A stretch of DNA of 28,642 bases from SICU01 sp964408235 (GTDB taxonomy: Archaea > Nanobdellota > Nanobdellia > Pacearchaeales > GW2011-AR1), in the NCBI GenBank assembly GCA_964408235.1, contig CAYOYN010000008.1, forward strand, positions 1 through 28,642, given 5' to 3'. The first letter of the stretch is position 1; the number at the start of each line of letters is the position of its first letter. This document shows positions 14,614 through 20,506 of this stretch, piece after piece. The notes under the pieces are model-generated. The model made no database searches and was not told the origin of the DNA. It saw only the letters and a program-made list of their open reading frames with translations. A program made the position numbers and the translations under genes.

Positions 14614-14882
14614 TAGTTAGCTCCTTCCTTCTTAACTTTAGGTTTAGGTTCTATTTCAGACAGCTTTTCTGCAGAATCATAAACACGAGCTTCGATAATA
14701 AATTCATTACTTCCAAAACTTCCCTTCACAGACTTAACTGCAACACAACCAACATCTTTCTTAAAATGCTTAGCTATATCTTCCTTAACAACGTTATAGC
14801 CCGGATTAGAAGGATAACCCTTCTTAGCAATAACATCATGTCTGTGCAATAAAGAGTTATAAGAATTTAATGTAAACTTCAT
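14613..14882 (-). CDS. rps24e: small-subunit ribosomal protein eS24
   Basis: 89 aa, matching archaeal S24e: NSLLHRHDVIAKKGYPSNPGYNVVKEDIAKHF (about 9-40) and VKSVKGSFGSNEFIIEARVYDSAEKL, followed by a Lys/Pro/Glu-rich tail. Binds the small subunit. Its ATG overlaps the spt4 stop by four bases (ATGA) and its stop overlaps the rps27ae start by one, so the operon is tightly coupled. It is somewhat shorter than the usual 95-105 residues. Confidence 0.94.
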   Translation of the reverse strand: MKFTLNSYNSLLHRHDVIAKKGYPSNPGYNVVKEDIAKHFKKDVGCVAVKSVKGSFGSNEFIIEARVYDSAEKLSEIEPKPKVKKEGAN

Positions 14883-15067
14883 CTTAATCTCACTGCAAAA
14901 ACTCCTTTTCCTTTTAGCCCCAAGTTTTTAGCAATCTCAGAGTTCTCTGGATCTATAACTGTAATTTTACCTTTAAACCCGTCTATGCCTTCCGAATGTT
15001 GACAATTAGGGCAACTAGAACCCTCATAGATCATTTTACAATTCTTGCAAGCTTTTTCTTTAGCCAT
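14879..15067 (-). CDS. spt4: transcription elongation factor Spt4 (RpoE'')
   Basis: 62 aa. Zinc finger CKNCKMIYEGSSCPNCQ (7-23, four Cys) followed by the Spt4 fold GFKGKITVIDPENSEIAKNLG and VFAVRLR. Partners with Spt5 on RNA polymerase for processivity. It sits directly after rpo7 with a one-base overlap, the classic archaeal arrangement. Confidence 0.95.
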   Translation of the reverse strand: MAKEKACKNCKMIYEGSSCPNCQHSEGIDGFKGKITVIDPENSEIAKNLGLKGKGVFAVRLR

Positions 15068-15672
15068 TATTCTTTCTTACCGCCTTTTTTCTTCCCGCTT
15101 TTTTCAGCATTTTCAGCCTTCTTAGCAGCAAATGCAGCTTTCTTTTTAGCTTCGTCAAGCCATTCTACCTTACCCAAGCCTTGTTGCCTCATAGTTAATC
15201 CTATTTTTGGTTCTCCAGCTTTGTAAGAAATAGCAACAATTCTAGCTAAACAAGAATCTCCAACATTAAGTGACCTCTTAGTCATTTTTCCTTGCAAGTT
15301 TCCAGTTTTACTTAAAGATACGAAGTCTTCCATTGTTTGAGAAATATGGATCATTCCTTGAGTAGGACCTATTTGCATGAAAGCTCCAAAATTAGTAATT
15401 TCTTTTATTACTCCTGGAACAAGTTCATGTAATTCAGGTCTCCAAACTAAAACTGTGAATAATGATTTATAATATGCAGCTCCATCTCCAGGAATAATTA
15501 TTCCCTCGCCAACTTCTTTAACGCCAATCACTGAAATAACAAAACCTAATTCCTTATGCATTGTTTTAACATAAGATTCTTCCAATTGTTCTGCGACAGC
15601 ATCCTTAGTAGCCAAGCCAAAATGCTTAGGTTCTACACGAACGTGATCTTCAACTTCAGCAACGTAAAACAT
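15067..15672 (-). CDS. rpoE: RNA polymerase subunit Rpo7 (RpoE')
   Basis: 201 aa. N-terminal tip domain (1-80) FYVAEVEDHVRVEPKHFGL and IGVKEVGEGIIIPGDGAAYY, then an S1 RNA-binding domain (about 82-165) with VPGVIKEITNFGAFMQIGPTQG and IHISQ. This forms the polymerase stalk with Rpo4. The Lys/Ala-rich tail (about 175-201) is an extra extension likely to touch nucleic acid. First gene of its operon: a TATA-like TTTAAAAACC (plus 15692-15702 region) is about 25 nt before the ATG. Confidence 0.95.
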   Translation of the reverse strand: MFYVAEVEDHVRVEPKHFGLATKDAVAEQLEESYVKTMHKELGFVISVIGVKEVGEGIIIPGDGAAYYKSLFTVLVWRPELHELVPGVIKEITNFGAFMQIGPTQGMIHISQTMEDFVSLSKTGNLQGKMTKRSLNVGDSCLARIVAISYKAGEPKIGLTMRQQGLGKVEWLDEAKKKAAFAAKKAENAEKSGKKKGGKKE

Positions 15673-15751
15673 ATGTGTGTGAGAAAAACATGGTTTTTAA
15701 AGTCTTTGATTTTATAAATAGAATGAATCAAAAACCGGATAAATTAACAAT

Positions 15752-16126
15752 TCAAGCTCCAGACTCAACGCCAACCCTATTTTGAGCTTTAAAAATTACA
15801 ATTTTCTTAGGTATCTTCTTCTTTATACCATTATCTAAAGTAGCGATGAATATTCCTTCCTGACCCTTCCTTATCAAAAATTCATCTACCTTTCCTTCTC
15901 CAAGAGTTGTTTTCTTAACTTTTTTCTTTTCTAATATTTCTAAAGCAACGTCAACTGCCAACCTATCCTCACGAGAAGCCCTATTACTAATTCGTAAATC
16001 CTTCATCTCTTGAAAGACCTCTCTAGGAACAACAGGAGTAAATCCCTGTTCTTCTAATTGCGTAAGAAAATCTATCCTCTCTCTAACACAAGAGATAATA
16101 AAACTGCTATCTAAAATCACCTGCAT
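15752..16126 (-). CDS. PIN-domain protein, FCF1/VapC9-like archaeal family
   Basis: 124 aa, a single PIN domain: opening MQVILDSSFIISC with the first acidic metal ligand (D6), VVPREVFQEMKDL with E about 40, and IATLDNGIKKKI with a late Asp (about 97). PIN domains are metal-dependent RNases. The compact single-domain form next to the Rpo7/eS24 cluster resembles the conserved archaeal family related to eukaryotic rRNA-processing Fcf1/Utp24, rather than a toxin, and no antitoxin gene accompanies it. It lies 79 bp before rpo7 on the same strand. Confidence 0.78.
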   Translation of the reverse strand: MQVILDSSFIISCVRERIDFLTQLEEQGFTPVVPREVFQEMKDLRISNRASREDRLAVDVALEILEKKKVKKTTLGEGKVDEFLIRKGQEGIFIATLDNGIKKKIPKKIVIFKAQNRVGVESGA

Positions 16127-16176
16127 GAATAATTAAAATAAGTAAGGTATATTAATCTATCGAGACAAATAATACT

Positions 16177-16737
16177 ATGGAAGAGGTGACTCATGTCTTA
16201 GAAGTTCTTACAAGAGCACGCTACGCCTTAGAACAGGAAGATACCAAACAATTAAGGGAATTATCTGACAGAACAATTCATTCTGCATCAGTTTATCAAC
16301 ATACAGATTATATTTTAGTAGCTACAATAATATATGCGCTGAGTAAAATAGTTGAAAGAAAAGATAAAATAAACATTAAGAATTGGAATCAATTTCTAAA
16401 AGAAATTAGTAGTTTATTATCTCTATCAGTAACCGCCCTACAAAGAGGAAAACATTCCCAGTTCATAAAATTTCTTAGTAAAACAAAATATTATATGGAA
16501 AATATTTCGCAAGATATTAAACCTTTCATAGAAGAATTACTAAGAAAAGCTTCAATTAACAAAGCATCAAAAATCTACGAACACGGAATTTCATTAGCAA
16601 AAACAACAAAACTTCTAGGGGTAACTCCATGGGAACTTTCCGAATACATAGGAGAAAAAGAAAGTGCACAAATTAAATTAAATAAAACAATTGATGTAAA
16701 AACTAGAGTTCAAATTGCAATGGAGTTTTTCAAATGA
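16177..16737 (+). CDS. uncharacterised protein paired with a PIN nuclease
   Basis: 186 aa, all-helical and soluble. Not assigned to a named family. The first 110 residues look like a HEPN-like or TPR-like helical bundle (ARYALEQEDTKQLRELSDRTIHSASVY), and the end carries a small helix-turn-helix-like segment, ISLAKTTKLLGVTPWELSEYIGE (about 138-160), followed by VKTRVQIAMEFF. A TATA-like GTATATTAA (about 16147-16155) lies 22 nt before the ATG. Its stop is 10 bp before the PIN gene, which is led by a GGAG. The DNA- or RNA-binding motif next to a nuclease suggests a toxin-antitoxin-like or processing pair; that is inference. Confidence 0.6.
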   Translation: MEEVTHVLEVLTRARYALEQEDTKQLRELSDRTIHSASVYQHTDYILVATIIYALSKIVERKDKINIKNWNQFLKEISSLLSLSVTALQRGKHSQFIKFLSKTKYYMENISQDIKPFIEELLRKASINKASKIYEHGISLAKTTKLLGVTPWELSEYIGEKESAQIKLNKTIDVKTRVQIAMEFFK

Positions 16738-16747
16738 GGAGATCTTT

Positions 16748-17422
16748 ATGAAAAAGATTTTAATTTTAGACGCAGGCCCGATAATAAATCTTTCAATGAA
16801 TGGATTACTAGAAATATTTGAAAAAATACATCAAAGTGGAATAACTATAGCCATAACTAATTATGTATATCAAGAAGTAGTAGATAGACCAAGCCACATA
16901 CCAAGGTTTGAATTGGGAGCATTAAGGATAAAAGAATTGGTTGAAAATGGGACAATAAAGTTTGCAACCGATTTAGGCCTAGCTCAAGCTGAAATAGAAA
17001 GTGAGACTCAAAGATGGTTAAAAATTGCAAATTCTACAATTAGCTCTGAAAATCATTTTATTGAAGTAGTAAGCATAGCTGAAATATCTTGTATTGCAGT
17101 AAGTTCATTATTAAATAGAAAGAATATCGAAAATATAATAGGAATAGATGAAAGAACAACAAGAGTTTTATTTGAAAAACCTGAAAATCTGAGAGAATTA
17201 ATGAGTAGCAAATTACATAGGAACATAACCCTTCACACGAAAGAATTAGAAAATACCAGACAATTCAAATTTATAAGGTCAAGCGAACTAGTTTTTATGG
17301 CATATAAAAAGGGAATAATACAAATTAAAGACAAACATGCCTTAGAAGCACTTCTTTATGCAACAAAGTTCAAGGGTTGCGCCATAAGTTGGGAAGAAAT
17401 AGAACAGCTAAAAAAACTTTAA
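16748..17422 (+). CDS. PIN-like nuclease with extended C-terminus
   Basis: About 224 aa from ATG 16748, preceded by GAGGAG seven bases upstream; an earlier in-frame ATG at 16715 lies inside the upstream gene. PIN features: KKILILDAGPIINLSMNGLL with Asp at 8, NYVYQEVVDRP with a conserved Glu, SIAEISCIAVSSLL with Glu, and IGIDERTTRVLFE with Asp. A second module (about 165-224, SSELVFMAYKKGIIQIKD to CAISWEEIEQLKKL) is not part of a minimal PIN fold. Longer than typical VapC toxins (about 130 aa). It ends one base before tRNA-Trp on the opposite strand. Confidence 0.72.
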   Translation: MKKILILDAGPIINLSMNGLLEIFEKIHQSGITIAITNYVYQEVVDRPSHIPRFELGALRIKELVENGTIKFATDLGLAQAEIESETQRWLKIANSTISSENHFIEVVSIAEISCIAVSSLLNRKNIENIIGIDERTTRVLFEKPENLRELMSSKLHRNITLHTKELENTRQFKFIRSSELVFMAYKKGIIQIKDKHALEALLYATKFKGCAISWEEIEQLKKL

Positions 17423-17423
17423 A

Positions 17424-17494
17424 TGGGCACGGAGGGAATCGAACCCCCGTCTGCTGGGCTGGAGCCAGATATCCTACCATTGAACGACGCACCC
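17424..17494 (-). tRNA. tRNA-Trp(CCA)
   Basis: Read on the minus strand: acceptor GGGTGCG pairs with CGTGCCC (with G-T/T-G wobbles), A73. D-arm GTTC AATGGTA GGAT; anticodon stem TCTGG with CCAGC (outer pair mismatched), loop C-T-CCA-G-C giving anticodon CCA. T-stem GGGGG/CCCTC with loop TTCGATT. No intron, although archaeal tRNA-Trp often has one. No CCA is encoded. There is room for only one base before the convergent PIN gene, so it has no trailer module. Confidence 0.88.
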
Positions 17495-17513
17495 TAATCT
17501 CCAAACACTGAAG

Positions 17514-17521
17514 ATTTAAAG
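17514..17521 (-). promoter_or_regulatory. TATA box for tRNA-Trp
   Basis: CTTTAAAT on the minus strand, about 20-27 nt before the tRNA 5' end at 17494. Confidence 0.65.
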
Positions 17522-17548
17522 TGGTTTTAAGCTTTGCTCTTGACAATC

Positions 17549-17556
17549 TTTATAAA
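17549..17556 (+). promoter_or_regulatory. TATA box for the basic coiled-coil protein
   Basis: TTTATAAA ends 22 nt before the ATG at 17578. This argues for that start, rather than the upstream GTG in the same frame. Confidence 0.68.
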
Positions 17557-17577
17557 CAACTCGCGCTTTTGTATTGT

Positions 17578-18087
17578 ATGGCAAAAAGGAAGATAGATGT
17601 AACAGTAACTAAAACAATAGTTAAACATCATCACCACACTAGTGCTCCAAAAAGAAGACCAAAAAGAGCACATAAAAAAAGAAACCATGTCAAACAAACA
17701 AATATTTCTAGAGGAACCTTAGAAGAACAAACCATATCTAGCTTAATAGAATTACAAAAAGTTCATGTAAATCTAGCAGAAAAATTTGAAAAATTATCTA
17801 CTCAAGTAGAAAACCTTTTAGCACTATTTGAATTAGCTGCAAGAAATTTTGCAAAACAACCAAGTATGCAAAACACAGAAAAGGATAAAGAATTTTTAGA
17901 CAAAATAGATAAACTTCTAGATCAAAATAAACTTCTTGCTAAAGGGCTATCCTTAATGGAAGAAAAAATGAGAGAAAGAGTTTACGGTGTAAGCTCAAAC
18001 CCTCAAGAAATAAGGCCATCATTTAGACCTCAAAACCAAGAAATGCAAAGGTCAATTTCAAATTCACAAGAATTAGAAGAAATATAA
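17578..18087 (+). CDS. basic N-terminus plus coiled-coil protein, conserved in DPANN
   Basis: 169 aa from ATG 17578, chosen because a TATA box is 22 nt upstream; the frame extends back to a GTG at 17521. Residues 1-40 are strongly basic with a natural HHHH run (17-20) and KRRPKRAHKKR; residues about 50-140 form an amphipathic helical coiled coil (LIELQKVHVNLAEKFEKLSTQVENLLALFELAARNF); the end is Gln/Ser-rich. No enzyme motif. I recall similar proteins in other Woesearchaeota/Pacearchaeota genomes but no function. Its last base overlaps the first of the next gene (TAATG), so the two are coupled and may act together, perhaps binding nucleic acid or membrane through the basic tail. Confidence 0.7.
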   Translation: MAKRKIDVTVTKTIVKHHHHTSAPKRRPKRAHKKRNHVKQTNISRGTLEEQTISSLIELQKVHVNLAEKFEKLSTQVENLLALFELAARNFAKQPSMQNTEKDKEFLDKIDKLLDQNKLLAKGLSLMEEKMRERVYGVSSNPQEIRPSFRPQNQEMQRSISNSQELEEI

Positions 18088-18659
18088 TGGGAGATATAGC
18101 AGAATTATTCCTAATTGATTTTGTAAGAAACATAATCGAAATTAAAGCACCAAATCTTCCTAAACAAAATAATCCAATACAAATAGAAAACAAAAATGAT
18201 AATTCTTCACAAATTCCAATAATGAAAGAAAAGAAAATAGAAATTCCAAAATTCAATAATCCTCAAATAAAAATACCTCAAGTAAACGTCTTAAGCAAAC
18301 CCATAATTAAAAAGATCCAAAGACCTAAGATAAATTACTCTGTACAAAGTAACCTTTCAGCAACTGAAAAATTAAACGTTTTAATAAAGGACCCGTATGT
18401 AAATGAAATAGAATGTAATGGAGCGGATAATCCTTTAATTGTAAAAAAATCTGGAATGACTCAAAACACTCAAATAAACCTAACAATTGAAGAAATTTAT
18501 GAAATAGTTGCAGAATTTTCTCAAAGAACAAGAATTCCAGTAATAAGCGGAAGAATAAAAGCAGCTTTAGATAATCTAATTATAACTGCCGTATTATCAG
18601 AAACTTTAGGACCAAGATTCATAATCCAAAAAAAGAAACCATTCCAAGAATTAATATAA
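18087..18659 (+). CDS. stand-alone domain resembling secretion-ATPase N-domain
   Basis: 190 aa. The first 100 residues are Asn/Pro/Lys-rich and probably disordered. The rest, LNVLIKDPYVNEIECNGADNPLIVKK to IPVISGRIKAALDNLIITAVLSETLGPRFIIQ, follows the pattern of the N-terminal domain of archaeal type II/IV secretion ATPases (L..DPYVEEI..NG...VYV...). The Walker A and B motifs of the ATPase half are absent, so it cannot hydrolyse ATP itself. It may be an adaptor that caps or regulates a pilus or archaellum motor. Translationally coupled to the coiled-coil gene upstream. The family link is by eye only. Confidence 0.6.
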   Translation: MGDIAELFLIDFVRNIIEIKAPNLPKQNNPIQIENKNDNSSQIPIMKEKKIEIPKFNNPQIKIPQVNVLSKPIIKKIQRPKINYSVQSNLSATEKLNVLIKDPYVNEIECNGADNPLIVKKSGMTQNTQINLTIEEIYEIVAEFSQRTRIPVISGRIKAALDNLIITAVLSETLGPRFIIQKKKPFQELI

Positions 18660-18706
18660 AGATCTAAAGACAAATATCCTTAAAAATAACTAAATTAATG
18701 AGTTTT

Positions 18707-20485
18707 ATGGTTAAAACTAATTACAAATTAATAGTTATTTCAATTTTAACATTATTTTTCTTAACTATATCCATAATTACTCAAGCAGAGTTATCTCTAA
18801 GTTTAGATAATAAAAAAGATGTTAAAATTATCGAAAAAGAGCTTTATCCAATAGAACTCCTTAAATCCATAGGACAAATTCAAGATAATCAAGAATCCAT
18901 ATCAAAAATAAAGGAAATAGCAACAAATACTAAAAAAGAAGAAATTAAAATATCAGAAAAAACAAAAGAAATAGCCATAAAAGAAATAGATAAAAAAATT
19001 TCAACATCAAATAAATTAAATATTATAATCTGGGTAAAAAAAGACTATAATTATAAAAATGTACTTGAAGATTTAAAAAACTTCAAAATAAAATATGAAT
19101 ATGATCAATTAAATGGCTTTGCTGGAGTTGCAGATAAAGAAACAATAAAGGCTTTAAAAAAAGATAAAAGAGTAGATTACATAAGTTTCGATGCTCCAAT
19201 AAAGAGTAGTTTAAGAGAAAGCGCACATCTAATTCAGGCAGATATTCTATATACAAATTTCAGTTTAAGAGGGCAGGGATTGGGAATATGCCATTTAGAT
19301 TCGGGAATAAACTATAATGTCCCAGAATTAGCACATGCCTATGCGGGAGGTTATGATTTTGTAAATAATGATTCAGATCCATTCGACGACAACGGCCATG
19401 GAACAGTTACAGCCGGAGTCATTGTATCAAATGATTTAATTAATAAAGGAATTGCTCCTGAAGCGAATCTTTATGTAGGAAAAGTACTAAATTCTAGCGG
19501 TTTTGGATTTGCAAGCAGTTTTGCTGCAGGAATAAATTGGTGTATTGCAAACAAGAACTCATTCAATCTAAGTGTAATTTCGGCAAGCATCGCAACATTT
19601 GAAACATATAATCAACAAAATTCTCCGGGATATAGCGAAGTAGCATTAGAAGCTGCATATAATGAAAACATTCCTGTTGTCGCGTGTACGGGAAACACAA
19701 AAAATTTATCAGGAGTTGCATATCCAGCAGTTTCCCCTTATGTAATTCCAGTTTCGGGCGTATATGATTCTAATGTAGGCACGTTCAATTATTTTTTTAA
19801 TAATTTATCTTGTTCTGATCAAACAACTTCTGCAGACCAAATCCCATGCTTTGCAAATAGGGCAGATTTTGTTAAACTTTTAGCCCCTGCAAGCATAATA
19901 ACTACAACATCATGGTTTGGGGGGACAATGAATATATCTGGAACATCTGTAGCCTCACCACATGTAGCCTCAACAATAGCGCTTATGAAACAAAGAAACC
20001 CTCAAATAACAATATCTCAAATTAAAGAAATACTAGAAAGTACGGGAGTTAATGTACAAGATCCTTCAACAGGCTTAAGTTTCAAAAGAATAAATGCTTT
20101 AGAAGCAGTAAAAGCAACACCTTATTTAACAAAATTAGGAAATTTAACGCAAGGAAGCAACATTAGTTTAGAAATAAGTGATCCTATGAATCCAGGAGCA
20201 ATTTATTTTACCTTACTATCTTTCGGAAATAGTTTAGGAGTACCATTATCTAATGGATTAGTCCTCAAACTAGACGCAGATGGATTATTTTCATATTCCT
20301 TAATTTACCCTAACCCTATTTTATTAAATAATATTGGAATATTGGACAATAATGGTAAAGCTACTACTACCTTCTTAGTCCCTCAACTTCCAGGAATAGA
20401 AAACTTAACAATATATTCAGGTTTTGCAACAGCTAGACCAGATTTAAGCGAATTCCTATCAGTTTCCAACATAGAAAAATTATAA
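18707..20485 (+). CDS. secreted subtilisin-like serine protease (S8)
   Basis: About 592 aa from ATG 18707; an ATG three codons earlier (18698) is in frame, but TATA-like TTAAAAATA at 18680-18688 fits 18707. Signal helix about 8-28 (KLIVISILTLFFLTISIITQ); propeptide of inhibitor I9 type (LNIIIWVKKDYNYKNVLEDL to VDYISFDAPIKSS, about 105-165). Catalytic triad: Asp in ICHLDSGINY, His in DDNGHGTVTAGVI, Ser in ISGTSVASPHVAS. The oxyanion Asn is in VACTGNTK. After the protease domain a beta-rich C-terminal region (about 480-592) could bind substrate or the cell surface. It lacks the ITG motif. Exported and self-activated, it likely degrades extracellular protein. Convergent with the large surface-protein gene. 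Confidence 0.93.
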   Translation: MVKTNYKLIVISILTLFFLTISIITQAELSLSLDNKKDVKIIEKELYPIELLKSIGQIQDNQESISKIKEIATNTKKEEIKISEKTKEIAIKEIDKKISTSNKLNIIIWVKKDYNYKNVLEDLKNFKIKYEYDQLNGFAGVADKETIKALKKDKRVDYISFDAPIKSSLRESAHLIQADILYTNFSLRGQGLGICHLDSGINYNVPELAHAYAGGYDFVNNDSDPFDDNGHGTVTAGVIVSNDLINKGIAPEANLYVGKVLNSSGFGFASSFAAGINWCIANKNSFNLSVISASIATFETYNQQNSPGYSEVALEAAYNENIPVVACTGNTKNLSGVAYPAVSPYVIPVSGVYDSNVGTFNYFFNNLSCSDQTTSADQIPCFANRADFVKLLAPASIITTTSWFGGTMNISGTSVASPHVASTIALMKQRNPQITISQIKEILESTGVNVQDPSTGLSFKRINALEAVKATPYLTKLGNLTQGSNISLEISDPMNPGAIYFTLLSFGNSLGVPLSNGLVLKLDADGLFSYSLIYPNPILLNNIGILDNNGKATTTFLVPQLPGIENLTIYSGFATARPDLSEFLSVSNIEKL

Positions 20486-20506
20486 ATTAATAATTTTAGA
20501 ATGTAA

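Noticed and set aside
14355..15226. Plus-strand frames opposite eS31, eS24, Spt4 and Rpo7
   Set aside because: Shadows of well-supported ribosomal and polymerase genes on the minus strand.
15752..16126. VapC toxin
   Set aside because: It is a single PIN gene without an antitoxin partner, placed beside the Rpo7 operon as in the conserved archaeal processing family, so a housekeeping role is more likely.
17521..17577. GTG start at 17521 for the basic coiled-coil protein
   Set aside because: It would place a TATA box inside the coding region; the ATG at 17578 lies at leaderless distance from that TATA.
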